A stretch of DNA of 64,000 nucleotides from Eimeria necatrix (GCF_000499385.1 NW_013655303.1:58501-122500), one strand, 5' to 3'. Positions 10,665-21,932 are shown, counted from the first letter of the stretch. The notes: generated by a model from the sequence alone, not told the origin. A program made the numbers and translations.

Positions 10665-13620
10665 TCAACGATCCCACTTATGAAGAGAAAAGATAGGGTG
10701 CCGCAAGGCTTCCTTTGGCTCTGGCCGCTTGCGAGGATCCACTTGCAGCAGATAACGTACAAATTCGGCCAGGACTCGGTCTTGAGGTAGCACCAAATCC
10801 TAAAGGCAAGAAGCAAAAATCCTGAACAGCCCCTCTTCATGTACTTTAGTGGCCGCAAGCATGCACATGTTTCGGATTGACACGAGAAGCAAAGCACATA
10901 CTACAGCGGCTGCATATGCGCTTAGTACGTGCATTCAAATTGCATGCATGCAGTTCACAAGCTCGGAAACAAACATAAGAAAAATACAACAAAAGCAACT
11001 CACGAGCACCTCAGATCAAGCATGAAAACCCCTCGTTCACAGAAACCCCTGGAGCCTCTCTTTTTCACTAGAATCGCAGGCACAGCACAACTAGCTTAAG
11101 CTGCAGCTGCAGCAAAACTGCATATGCATTCGACTGCACCGCATGCACATTAGCTACCGTCGGTCTGAGGGAAAACAAGAAAAACACACCTCTAGCGGCA
11201 CGCAGTTCTTAACTCTGTTCACACTCCCCAGTGAGGCTGCCCCCTCCGGCCACTTGAGGCGCACGCCCCCGCGGCTGTCTGTAGCCAGGTAGCCTTTGCC
11301 TGCGCCTTTCTGTGCTTTCATCAGCATATCCTTGGGAAACGGTTCCACTATGCGTTCCTAAAGGGCGCCAACAGCAGCAGCAGCGAAAAGTGCAAAAGCA
11401 ATAATCCGAATAGCAACAAGGAATGATTGCCCTACTGAAATGCCACGCAAGTGGGAGGCTCAACTCTATAACCTGCAGCTGCAACGGCACTCTAATGCAT
11501 TGCACTGGGGCCACACAAAACAAATGGAACCTGACAGAACAGACAAACAAAAGGCATCTTGCTACACAAAAAGACAAGTTTACAGGCGAATACATAGGCA
11601 CACAGAAAACAGACACAGAGACGAAGCAGAAAAAGCATGCAAAACAGCGGGAAATAAACGTGCAGAATATCCAGGCATCCTACCATCATTGCCAGGTGCT
11701 CCAAATGTTCATGAGTTCTAAAAAGAACATCTCCAGTGTAAAGCTCCATCAATATGCACCCCAACGACCACATGTCGCTCGCCATGTCCCACCCGATATC
11801 TGCAGTGTAATGACACCCCGGAAATGCGGCAAAAACAGGAGGGATAAACACAAAGCCAACACCGGGCCTTCTCCTCGGCAGATACCAAGCAAATCAAGTA
11901 AAGCAGCAGCAGCAGCAACAGCTGCTGCTGCTGCTACTGCTGCTACTTTACCAGTGGTTGTTACTTGGGCTAAATGCTCGCAAGAGCTTTTTCAGGAGCC
12001 CAAAGTTAATCAAACCGTAGGACTGTGTTGCTAATAACCCGAAATCCTAAACCCTTAGCCCCTGGCCTACCGAGAATGACCTCCGGCGCTCTATACTGCC
12101 TTGTGTTAATAAGAGAAGAGTGATAATCTTCCTCAAATGTAGCGCTCCCGAAGTCAATAATTTTAACTTGCATGCTTGCAGGCCTCAGAAAAGGAGTCGA
12201 GCAGTCGTCCTCTTCTGAGGGCTGTACATACAACCCAAATACGAACACATACAAACGGGATAAGGCACAAATTGCCATATTAAAGTATATCCATGGATAC
12301 CTTCTTCCTTCAGCTATAATACAAGTCCACATTTGCAAGTTCATGGATTTGTGTCTACAGATCTACGTGATTGCACGCATACAAGCATCTAAGCTTTAAG
12401 ATGTGCTTATATCTTTATGTGCACAAACGCATCCATCCATATGCTTACTCAAATGCACAATTAGATAGACGGCAGAGGCGCAAAAGTGTACAAACGAGCA
12501 GCTGTGTTTGTATATACACTTGTAGGAGAGAAGCACAAATGTTTCATCATCAAACATTTCAACATGATCACTACTTTTTCTACTGCCAAAGTTGATCATG
12601 CATGCAGGTGCCATACCCTGGGCGCTCGCGTCTCATACATCTCTTCGCCTTGCAGCAATATGTTCTCAGGCTGCATTCAAAAAAAACACCAAAGCATAAG
12701 CCATATGCAATGCACACTAAACCCTAAACCCCAAAGCCTAAACCCTAAACCCTACGCCCTCGTGCCTCCGCAGCCACATCTTCCAACCGCCGTCATCAGC
12801 TGCAGCAGTGGGCGCAGCAGCAACTGGTGGTGCTGCTGCTGCCACTCTCCGCACATCTTGCTGAACATGAATCCCCAAGTAACTCGAATGCTGCCCAATG
12901 CAAGCACTGCGCAAAAGTCTAACGAGCGCATGCACGCACTCCGGCCGCGTGCGCTTAGCAAAGAGCGCACGCAAAGTCCATGCATGCACGCATGCATGCG
13001 TGCATGCATGCAGGCATGCATGCGTGCACGCATGCATGCATGCATGCATGCATGCAGGCATGCGTGCATGCATGCAGGCATGCATGCGTGCATGCATGCG
13101 GGGGGAGGCCGTTGCTAGGCCCTACCTTGAGGTCCGTGTGGGCGAGCTTGCAGTCGCGCATGAAGGCCAGCGCCGTGAGGCCCTGCTTCGCAACCTGGAT
13201 GATGTCTTCGAGGTAGAAGCCGCGGTACTTGTTTTCGGACAAGACGTCGTAGAGGCTTTTGCCGAGGCACTCGAAGACCAAACACATGTGCCGCTGGTGG
13301 TGCATGAACGCGTCCAGCAAACTCACGCAGCCGGACTCTTGTCTGCGGTCTTTGCGGTTGACTTCTCGCAAGATGTCGGCCTCGATCTGCGCAGCAGCAG
13401 TGTAGCGCGTCACGTCCCGCACGACCTGCACGGCCCCATACCAAACCCTAAACCCTAAACCCTAAACCCTAAACCCTCAGCCCCAGCCCTCGCGCACTCG
13501 CCACCGCCCGCGCGCAGCCCGCGCCCCTCGCGCGAAACCCTTTGAACTCCGCAAACACTGGAACGTCTACCCCTTAAGCGAAGACCAGCAGCAACAACAC
13601 CGGCAGCAGCAGCTGCTGCA

Positions 13621-13661
<41 letters not shown>

Positions 13662-13857
13662 GGACGCTCGCCTTGATCGCCACCTGCGTCTGCAGCCGCA
13701 CGTCCGCGCAGCGCAGGACTCTGCCGAAAGTGCCGTCGCCCAGTTTGGCCAAAACTCTGTAGCGGTCGTTGAGCCACATTCCTGGCTGCCAAGAAAAGTG
13801 GGTAATTTCATCTTTATTTGCTTCTTTGTTTTGCTTGCGCATGCTTTTGCGCGCACT

Positions 13858-13891
<34 letters not shown>

Positions 13892-14338
13892 AGCCCCTGC
13901 GCGGCCTGCGCTGCTGCGCCCCCCCCAGAACCCGCCACCCCCGAGTGGTCCGAATGCATGCGCCGCTTCTTGCTGCTGCTGCCTGCTGCAGCACGCCGGC
14001 TCACTCTCTCTGTCCTGTGTCTGCTGCTGCCTCCCTTCTGCGAGACAGAAGGGGGGCCCCCCCTGCCGTTGGCCAGGCTGTAGTGGCGCTCCTCATAGGG
14101 GGACCCGGGGGGCCCCCTGTGCGTGCTGCTGTGCTTCCGAAACCTCGACCCTGCTGCTGCTGCTGCTGCTGCTGCTGCGCCTCCCCGCCGCCGCTCCCCA
14201 CCTCTCCTGCTGCCGCCGCTGCTGCCGCCGCTGCTCACCCAGTTGCTGCTGCTGCGGCTCCTGCTGCAGCTCACTCGCCGGGCCCTGTCCACGTAGTAGC
14301 GGCGCCCCCCGTAGCGCGGCGGACGCCAGCTAGGATCT

Positions 14339-14372
<34 letters not shown>

Positions 14373-14517
14373 TACAGCGTCAGCAGCAGCAGCACAGCAC
14401 AGTACGCGCAGCAGCGGCAGCAGCCACCACGGCAGAAAACGCAGCGGGAGCAGCAGCAGCAAACGGGGCAGCAGCAGAAACGCCAACGCAGCAGCTGCCG
14501 CAGCAGCCAGCCAGCCG

Positions 14518-14564
<47 letters not shown>

Positions 14565-14969
14565 CCTGTGTCGCCTCGCGGCTTCCTCGGCTTGTGTCGC
14601 GGGGCTGGCTGGGGCGAAGGGGAAAGAGAGGGCAAGTCCGGTTTGCTGCTGCAGCGCCTCGTGCTGCTGTCTCTCACTTTTCTCCGCTGCCGCAATCTGC
14701 TGCTGCCTCTGTCTCCCTGTTTGCTGCTGCAGCGCTCGCGGTGTCTCCCGCTGCGGCGGGGCCGCTGTCTGCTGCTGTCGCGGTCTCTGTCTTTGTCTCT
14801 GTCTTTTTCCCGCTCCTTCTCCCGCTCCCTTCCCTTTTCTCGATCCCGATCCCGATCCCGATCCCGATCCCGATCCCGATCCCTGCTGCTGCGGTAGGAC
14901 CTGGGGTAGGCTCCGGTGTCTGCGGAGGTTCTGCGGCTCGCGCGGTGCGAGCCGGAGGGCTGCAGCAGC

Positions 14970-15011
<42 letters not shown>

Positions 15012-15283
15012 GCTCGAGAGCTGTCCCTGTCGTGGGGGCCCCTGTCATCTCTCTCCCACTCCGGCCTGCTGCTGCCCCCCGCGCGTCTCTTCATGCTGCG
15101 GTGCTGCAGCACGGGGGCCCCCAGGCTGGGGGCCCCCAGGCTGGGGGCCCCCAGGCTGGGGGCCCCCGAGGGCCTCCGGGGGCTGCGGCTGCTGCGGGGG
15201 CCCCCTGCCCTTGACCTGCTGCGGCTGCGGCTGCGGCTGCGGCTGCGGCGGCCGGGAGGACGGCTGAAGCTGCTGCGGCTCAT
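10665..15283 (-). CDS. CLK/LAMMER-family dual-specificity protein kinase (eight exons)
   Basis: Eight minus-strand exons join in phase to 768 residues: 15283-14566, 14336-13672, 13425-13126, 12670-12617, 12221-12071, 11799-11684, 11357-11190 and 10799-10665. The N-terminal third is an RS/RD/RE-rich domain, typical of CLK kinases that bind SR splicing factors. Kinase motifs in order: Gly loop [13 protein letters not shown] lysine, HTDLK catalytic loop followed in the next exon by PENILL, DFGSA, APEVIL, and the diagnostic LAMMER signature EHLAMM|ERIVEP split across exons 6 and 7. It ends [17 protein letters not shown]. The family phosphorylates SR proteins to control pre-mRNA splicing in the nucleus. 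Intron 1 is a pure CAG/CTG run. Intron 2 has a GC donor (AAG|GCGAGC) if VAIK-VVRD is continuous as in relatives; a poor GT donor six bases on would add Ala-Ser. Exons 1-2 carry poly-Gln, poly-Ala and poly-Ser; exons 4-8 carry none. The start at 15283 is the first in-frame ATG of the RS domain; an upstream exon cannot be excluded. Confidence 0.92.
12719..12754. repeat. Short AAACCCT block in kinase intron 3
   Basis: About four degenerate copies of the telomere-like unit AAACCCT (plus strand) lie in the intron between kinase exons 3 and 4. This is the first such block reading from the left and marks the start of the repeat-rich segment. Confidence 0.7.
12973..13102. repeat. TGCATGCA-rich array in kinase intron 3
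   Basis: About 130 bases consist almost only of CATG/GCAT/TGCA words, with CATGCATGCA interrupted by G or C substitutions (GCATGCGTGCATGCATGCAG). The self-complementary octamer TGCATGCA appears repeatedly. It abuts the donor of kinase exon 3. TGCATGCA is a known ApiAP2 transcription-factor site in related parasites; whether this array is bound or is only a simple repeat is unknown. Confidence 0.75.
13442..13481. repeat. AAACCCT telomere-like block in kinase intron 2
   Basis: Five near-perfect copies of AAACCCT lie about 17 bases upstream, in the kinase sense, of the acceptor of exon 3. Confidence 0.8.
14337..14565 (-). repeat. Kinase intron 1, made almost wholly of CTG triplets
   Basis: In the sense of the kinase gene the intron begins GTCTGCTGC and ends CTGCTGCTGCAG. 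Nearly everything between is CTG/TGC triplets with CGTTGC-type interruptions. The exon on either side joins in phase ([15 protein letters not shown]). Confidence 0.82.
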
Positions 15284-15295
15284 TCGCAATAGGAC

Positions 15296-15329
<34 letters not shown>

Positions 15330-16085
15330 GGTTCGTCGGGCTGGCGCTACTGCTGCTGCTTATGCTGCTGCCGATTTTGCATGCTACCGGCTCTGCTGCA
15401 GCTGCAGTGCTGCAGCGGCTGCTGCTGCGGCTGCGGCTAAGCAGGTGCTGCTGCTGCGGCAAGGCTAGACGTGGCTCCCTCAATAGGCCTACCGAAACCA
15501 CGGCAGCAGCAGCAGCTGTTTGCTGCTGCTGCTGCGGCTTCTGCTGACACGGATGCACCAAAGACAGATACGTAAAAGCTCATTAAGGCCCTGGAGGAGC
15601 AGGAGGGTGTCTGGGACCCCTGCTGCTGCTGCAACTGCTGCTGCTGCCGCAACTGCAGCCACTGCCACTGCTGCTGCTGCTGCTGCTGCCGTCGCTGCGG
15701 CTACTGCTGAGCTCCACTATCTCCTTCTCCAATGTTGAGTGCACGTGAATCTCTTCAGACCAGGAGAGGGCCTCCGCAGCAGCAATCCTCGCAAGCTGCT
15801 GCTGCGCTCCTGAAAGGAATGCCGCTGCTGCTGCTGCAGCAGCAGGGGTTCCGAGACAGACAAGGGTGGCAGAAAATAAAAGCACAATACTTTTAATAAA
15901 TTCTTCGGTTTGCTGCAGCGCCAGCTGCCCTACTAGAAGATAAAACTAAGGCGCATGCAAGCAGCAGCCGTGGGCCGACTCGTTGGCTGCTGCTGACGCT
16001 GCTGCTGGTGCTGCAGCTGCTGATGCTGTGCTTCGTTAATTACAAACATTTAAGCCTACACAGCGGGAACGTAGGCTGAATGCAG

Positions 16086-16116
<31 letters not shown>

Positions 16117-16833
16117 AGCGAACTATGTGGGGTGGCCCCACGGGGGCCTCCGATGCCCCACGCAACACAGCTGGAACAGCAGCAGCTGCAGCAGCAGCAA
16201 CAACAGCAGCAGCAGCTGACGCATTTTGCAAATTTCTAAGGCGAAGCTCGCAGCAGTGGCATTCTCTTCAACGCCGCTGGCCGGCTGCCCCGCCAGCAGC
16301 AGACAGTGGGAGTTTTCTGATGAAAACCCTCTAGGGTTTAGGGTTTGCTGCTGAGGGTTTATGTGCTGCGGGGTTAAAGTGGATTTAGAGTGTTTGGAGT
16401 TGAGAGAAGATACTTACCTGAGTGGCGCCGCTAGCTGCAGACAAGCAGCAGCACGGCTCCAAGGAGCAGCAGCTGCAGCAGCTGCAGCAGCTGCAGCAGC
16501 GGCTGCTCCTCCCAGTGTTGCTGCTGCTGCTCCTGCAGCAGCAGCAGCAGCAGCGAGCAGCCAACAGGCAGCCCTTGCAGTTTTCAACTGCGCCGCGGGC
16601 GAATGGACGTCACCGACTGGCAATGGCACCAGGAAGTGCGCATGAGCTTTCTGCTGCTGCTGCTGCTGCTTGTGCTGCTGCTGCTGCTGCTGCTGCTGCC
16701 TTTGTCGATGATGTGTTCCCACAGCCGCTTTTGCTGCTGCTGCTGCTGCTGTGGTGCTGCAGACACTCCGGCGGCGCGGCCGCTGCGCCGTGGAGGGCTG
16801 GCCTTCAAAGACGGAGTTGGATTGCGAGTCAGA

Positions 16834-16864
<31 letters not shown>

Positions 16865-17096
16865 ACAGCAGCAGCAGCAAAGACAGAAGCAAGTGAAGCA
16901 ACAGGAGCAGCAGGGATGTGACTGAATGGCAGGATGCGCTGTTGCTGCTGCAGGCGCTGCAGCAACCGCTTCTCGTCTACTCTGCTGCTGCCTCGGCCCT
17001 CCCGCAGTGAGTCAGCAGCAGCAAGCGCCCCCTGCTGCTGCTCTGCTTTTGCTGCAGCTTCTGAGGGGATATGTGTGAGCTGCTGCAGCACACCAT

Positions 17097-17127
<31 letters not shown>

Positions 17128-17144
17128 CCTCAGGAACGTCCGCA
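15284..17144 (-). CDS. Probable CAG-rich gene, structure unresolved
   Basis: This span, between the kinase and the SUMO protease, shows coding character on the minus strand but I cannot close a full model. A 243-residue open stretch (about 17145-16418) ends at a near-perfect donor, CTCAG|GTAAGTAT, with GT at 16417-16416. Its sequence mixes ordinary segments (HHRQRQ, SNSVFEGQPSTAQRPRRR) with Ala, Gln and Ser runs. Further minus-strand segments look coding: ASGVEENATAASFALEICK near 16210-16270, LRGASEAPVGPPHIVR near 16130-16175, and ARIAAAEALSWSEEIHVHST near 15745-15800 after a TTTCAG acceptor. No in-frame ATG, catalytic motif or known domain was found. If real, its 5' end is head-to-head with the SUMO protease. 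Confidence 0.3.
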
Positions 17145-17457
17145 ATGGCTTCCCTGTTGCTGAATGTGCCCATCACATCTGACCGATCCCAGCAGCAGCA
17201 GCAGCAGCAGCAGCAGGGTGCTGGAGGGGCCAGGAGTCCCTTTTGTGGGGTTTTGCAGCAGGGCCCGGGTTCTGGGGTGTACGTACAGCCCGGAAGCGCA
17301 GCAGTGGAAACAGCAGCAGCACCTGTGCTGCTGCAGGAGCTGCAGCGGCTGAGGGGAAGTCAGTGGCTCGATGATGCTGTTATAAATGCTTTTTTGAAGC
17401 AGCAGCAGCTTTTGAATGCAAACAGACACAGAGAGAATCCCACGAGGTTTGCTTCTG

Positions 17458-17492
<35 letters not shown>

Positions 17493-17616
17493 AGTTGTTC
17501 CTGCTGATGCGGCCGCTGCTGCTGATGCAGCTACTGATGCAGCAGCTGCTGCTGCAGTTGCTGCTGCTAATGTGGCTGCTGCTGCTGATGCATTGAGCGC
17601 AAGCTGGGCCGTGGAA

Positions 17617-17653
<37 letters not shown>

Positions 17654-18220
17654 CAGCGTGCCGAGCGTGTGCATCCTGAACACTTTCTTCTTCGCGATGC
17701 TTCAGAGTGGGCTGGCAGATGCCGCGAGAGTCCAGGTGCGAGGGTTTAGGGTTTGGGGTTTGAGTTGGGGTTTAGGGTTTAGGGTTTAGGGTTTAGGGCT
17801 CGAGAGTGCTTCAGATTGCGACGACGCAGCGACGGGCCAAGGGTGTTAAGAGCACAGAGCTGATGAGGGTTTGCATGCGTGAAGCTAGGGTTCAGGCTTT
17901 AGGATCTAGGGTTTAGGGTTTAGGGTTTAGGGTTTAGGGTTTTCCTTCAGAGGTGGACTCGTGGAACAGACATTTTCTCCTTTCGCTTTTTGTTGGTGCC
18001 GCTGCATCTGCACACAGTTCACTGGGCCCTGGGGGTTGCCGATTTGGCGTAAGTTTGCTGCTGCTGTTGCTGCTGCTGTTGCTGCTGCTGTTGCTGTTGC
18101 TGCTGCCGTTGCTGCTGCTGCTGCTGCTGCAGTTGGGCTGCACCTGTCGATGCTGATGCTACTGGTGGCGGTTTACTGGGCAGCCACGGTGAAGTAGTGA
18201 TTTTTCCGGAAGTCATTTCG

Positions 18221-18279
<59 letters not shown>

Positions 18280-18397
18280 GCTCACAGGCGGGGCCTGACG
18301 TTTGTTTTCGACGCGCTGCCTCAGCAGTTTAAACCTTTCCATGAAGTTATTAAACTTTTTCTTACGGAGTGCTGGGAAGCCAAGAGGCTAGGTCAGT

Positions 18398-18428
<31 letters not shown>

Positions 18429-18560
18429 TGCTTCTGCAGCTTTTCCTGCTCTTGCTGCTGCCCCTCCACGTGCTACGCTTTAGCCTTATCTTTCGACTGA
18501 TGCGAGCTAGCCCAGCTTAGCTGTCTCTGCATTGTTGGTCCGTTGCTGCTGCTGTAGATC

Positions 18561-18598
<38 letters not shown>

Positions 18599-18742
18599 CA
18601 TACTTAATGGCATTTGGTGCTGCTTTACCTCAGCTGTGCCTTCACCCGAATGGCAAGCGGCACTGCCTTGCGAATTCTCTTACGAACTTCCTAAAGAAGG
18701 GGAGCGCAGCTTTCAGCAGCAACAGCAACAGCAGCAGCAACA

Positions 18743-18775
<33 letters not shown>

Positions 18776-19094
18776 AGCGGGAAGGGACGAGCGTGGGGGA
18801 GGGTCACCCCACACTAGTGAAAAGTCAAGTGGTTTGTCGCAGCTGTCTGCTCATGACGCCCATGCAAGCAGCAACAGCAGCAGCAGCAGCAGTTGCTGCA
18901 GCAGCAGCAGCAGCGGCAGCAGCTGCTGCAGCAACAGCAGCGGGCGCTGTGGTAGCTTCTGGGTTCCCCCGCAGAAGGGGTCAGACGACTGCGGTGTCTT
19001 CTTGTGCCTCTTCGCGGCTGCCATTTGCAATGGAAGGCCTTTTTGCTTCTCGCAGCAAGACATTGCTGCATGCAGACTGAGACTGGTACGTACG

Positions 19095-19136
<42 letters not shown>

Positions 19137-19438
19137 AGCCTCAGGTAGAGCTGCTGAGGCGGGGTGCTGCTTCCTGCAGGCGGCAGCTCTTCTTGAAGGG
19201 CCCTGAGGGCCTCCCCAGAAGCAGCGGCAGCTGCAGCAGCTGCTGCAGCTGCAGCAGCTGCTGCAGCTGCAGCAGCAGCAGATGCAGCAGCAGGAACCGC
19301 AACCGCAGTGGGTGCCGCTTCCGTGCGTCCCTGAAGCCAAACAGGGATATATTCGTTTGCATTTTGTTTCTTAAACTGATCCATGAATTTATATTTCCTG
19401 TTATATTCTCTCACCGCAGTGGCCCTTTCTATTTCTGA
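17145..19438 (+). CDS. Ulp1/SENP-family SUMO protease (six exons)
   Basis: Exons 17145-17446, 17657-17735, 17951-18048, 18288-18391, 18634-19085 and 19145-19438 join in phase to 442 residues. The C48 cysteine-protease core is clear. In order: WLDDAVINAFL; VPSVCILNTFFFAML; RWTRGTDIFSFRFLLVPLH; TVHWALGV with the catalytic His; LTFVFDALP with the catalytic Asp; and PQKGSDDCGVF with the oxyanion Gln and catalytic Cys. The enzyme matures SUMO and removes it from targets, usually in the nucleus. The N-terminal part is only about 85 residues, much shorter than in many SENPs, so it is a compact form unless upstream exons were missed. About 100 residues rich in Gln and Ser separate the Asp and Cys segments, at a site where relatives have a short loop. 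The last exon (Arg/Ser/Cys-rich) is the least certain; reading on without the last splice would stop at 19148. Confidence 0.88.
17746..17941. repeat. TTTAGGG telomere-like blocks in SUMO-protease intron 2
   Basis: Two blocks (about 17746-17800 and 17903-17941) of TTTAGGG in the sense strand flank a short unique stretch. The second ends ten bases before the acceptor CCTTCAG of exon 3. Confidence 0.85.
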
Positions 19439-19488
19439 CTAATTGACTTCTCAGATACAAAGGACTTCGCTGTATGAGGCAGGCCAGC

Positions 19489-19562
19489 TGTGGCTAGCTA
19501 GCTGTGGCTAGCTAGCTGTGGCTAGCTAGTTGTGTCTAGCTATCTGTGGCTAGCTAGCTGTA
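19489..19562. repeat. GCTAGCTGTG tandem repeat
   Basis: About five tandem copies of a 14-15-base unit (GCTAGCTGTGGCTA) lie just after the SUMO-protease stop. They begin a roughly 5.6-kb domain in which the palindrome GCTAGC is strongly over-represented. Confidence 0.75.
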
Positions 19563-20303
19563 GTTCTTGCTGAATGGCAAGAGTTCCAGCAACTCAGTGC
19601 TAGAGTTTAGGGTTTAAAAGGGTTTAGGGTTTAGGGTTTAGGCATTTTAGGGGCTGCGCCAAAGCAGCTAGCCACCTAGCAGGTCGGGGTTTTCAGGTCC
19701 TGCACAGCTAGCCAAGAACTTCCCCAACACAGCTGCTTTGCCTCTTCTGCATTTCAGTGGCTTTCTGAAAACATAAAAAACAAAAGATGTTGCCTTTTTT
19801 AAGAGCAAGACGTCTTCCTTGGCTAGCCAGGCAGACCTGGTAGGCTAGCCGCTGGCTAGCTGCTGAAGGCGCTGCAATACCGATACTAAACCCTAAACCC
19901 TAAACCCTAAACCCTGCTAAACTCCACTGCAAGCCAGCAGCTGCAGCTAGCCCCGCTGCTGCAGATCTGCTGCGGAGGCCAAAGGTTGCTGCTGGAGCTC
20001 GAGCTGCATGCTGTGAAGTGCAGCAAGATTCAGGTTTGTGTTGCTTCTTCGGAAAGCAGAACGCAGCAGCCGGAAGCGCCTTCAGACGCTTCATTGAATA
20101 GCATTTCACAACTTATTTTTCATAAATACACTTTTTAAAATAATTAGTTTATCAAATAATGGCGGATCAGCCGGAGAAGAGCAGAGCTGAAGCCCCACCA
20201 AGGGCTGATCGGACTCCAGTGGAGGCTCTGCTGCTGTCTGCAGCACTTTTAGGCAAAATTTGAATTTTGGGGCAGCACTCGAAAACATTAAGCGCTTTCA
20301 AGC

Positions 20304-20569
20304 AGCTAGCCAGTGGCTAGCTCGCAGGATCTGTTCATCGCAGCTAGCCAGTGGCTAGCTCGCAGGATCTGTTCATCGCAGCTAGCTAGTGGCTAGCTCG
20401 CAGGATCTGTTCGCCGCAGCTAGCCAGTGGCTAGCTCGCAGGATCTGTTCATCGCAGCTAGCCAGTGGCTAGCTCGCAGGATCTGTTCATCGCAGCTAGC
20501 CAGTGGCTAGCTTGCAGGATCTGTCCATCGCAGCTAGCCAGTGGCTAGCTCGCAGGATCTGTTCACACA
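20304..20569. repeat. Seven-copy 38-base tandem repeat with an internal palindrome
   Basis: Seven consecutive copies of a 38-base unit start at 20304, 20342, 20380, 20418, 20456, 20494 and 20532, with only a few substitutions. Each unit carries the 17-base odd palindrome GCTAGCCAGTGGCTAGC (arms GCTAGCCA/TGGCTAGC), followed by a spacer containing GCAGGATCTGTTCATC. Copy 3 alters the palindrome (CTAGTGG). No coding frame crosses it consistently. Confidence 0.9.
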
Positions 20570-20936
20570 GCTAGCCAAGAGAGGATTCCTTTCGTTCAAG
20601 TTCAACTTCCAAAAGTGGTTGTGTCAAACTCTACAGCTCGTAGCTGTGGAAGAAAGCCTTTGTAAAAGACCTCAAATGGAATTATATTTTTTGTTATAAT
20701 TCTGAAAGCAACTCTTGATTTTCATGCAATCCAATTTCTGCATTTCAGGAATGGTTTGCTGCGCTGCAGCAGCTAGTTGGAAGCAAAATGAATTTACAAT
20801 ACAATGTGCAAAAATATATATTTAGAAAGTCACCGGCAAATGTAATTAAAACCATCTTGAAGTTGAATCAACTTTAACTTTCTTGTCATGTTCTAAAGGA
20901 AACGAAATTGGCCTGTAAAAGGCGGGGTAACTGTGG

Positions 20937-21170
20937 CCGTGCAGCGGCTAGCTGCGGCTAGCTAGCCATAGCTAGCTGGCCCCAGATGGCTAGCCATGTC
21001 ACGCTAGCTAGCTGGGCAGCTGGCCGAGCCAGCTGCTCACCACCAGCTAGCCACGGCTAGCTAGTAATCATCAGCTCACCGTAGCTGCAGCAACTAACTA
21101 AGGCTAGCTAGCCAAGGCCAGCTAGCTGCGGCAAGCTGTGGCTTGCTATGTGCAGCTAGCTACTTTGTTC
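20937..21170. repeat. Irregular GCTAGC-rich cluster
   Basis: GCTAGC, CTAGCTAG and AGCTAGC words occur every 8-20 bases without a fixed period. This suggests decayed copies of units such as those at 19489 and 20304. Confidence 0.65.
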
Positions 21171-21423
21171 CAACTCCGGGGGTGTGGTGCATGCACAAGT
21201 GAGGCTTCATCACTGCAGCAGCAGCAGCAGCTGCTGCTGCTGCTGCTGCTGCTGCTGGCTGCGCGAGGTGGTTCCTTTGCTTATTGGTTCTATCCCTTGG
21301 CTTTCTATTTGTTTTTCCGATTTCCTTTTTTAATTCAAAGGCTTCTCCATTACACTCTCGTGAGCTGCAAACCCTTCAGACAGACACGCTGTGCAAATCC
21401 TTGGCCCTACACCGCAACACACT

Positions 21424-21932
21424 GCGTAAACCCTAAACCCTAAACCCTAAACCCTAAACCCTAAACCGTCAGTTGTCTTGCAAGGTTCTGCGGTGTTTAC
21501 AGCCTGAATGTTGTGTCTCAAGAAGCCTGAAAGCCGAGAATTACAGAACACTTATAAACCTCTTTTTAGGGTTTAGGGTTTACTGCAATCGATTGCTTGC
21601 TGATGCTTGGGGCTGTGGCAATTGAGGCCCAAGCCCCAAACATCAAACCCTAAACCCTCAAAAACCCTAAACCCTAAGGCGTTAGCAATTTAAAAAAAGC
21701 GATCAATTAATTAGTGAATGAGTGCAGAGGATCAATTTCAAACCCTTGAGGCCAACAAGAGTTAGGGCGGGTTTAAAAACCCCCGGAGGCTCAAAGGGTT
21801 TAGGGTTTAGGGTTTAGGCATTAGGGCGTATGAAACTTCTCAGTTTTGTCCTACTGCGGTGTCTTGATATTGTCAACTCACCAAAGTCTAAATCATTGTT
21901 TCTAAACTTCAAGCCCTAAACCCTAAACCCTA
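21424..21932. repeat. Telomere-like blocks of both orientations
   Basis: AAACCCT runs (21424-21468, 21645-21680, 21910-21932) alternate with TTTAGGG runs (21565-21580, 21797-21818) in non-coding sequence between the SUMO protease and the next gene. Confidence 0.8.

Noticed and set aside
13660..15267. Plus-strand 535-residue frame rich in Cys and Ala
   Set aside because: It is antisense to the LAMMER kinase RS domain and N-terminal kinase exons, whose motifs and phases close on the minus strand.
17814..17884. Possible extra SUMO-protease exon after a GCTTCAG acceptor (IATTQRRAKG)
   Set aside because: Joining the exon ending at 17735 directly to 17951 gives AARVQ-RWTRGTDIF, which aligns to the family without a gap, so an extra exon is not needed.
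20304..20569. CRISPR array
   Set aside because: The 38-base units are contiguous with no unique spacers, and the genome is eukaryotic.
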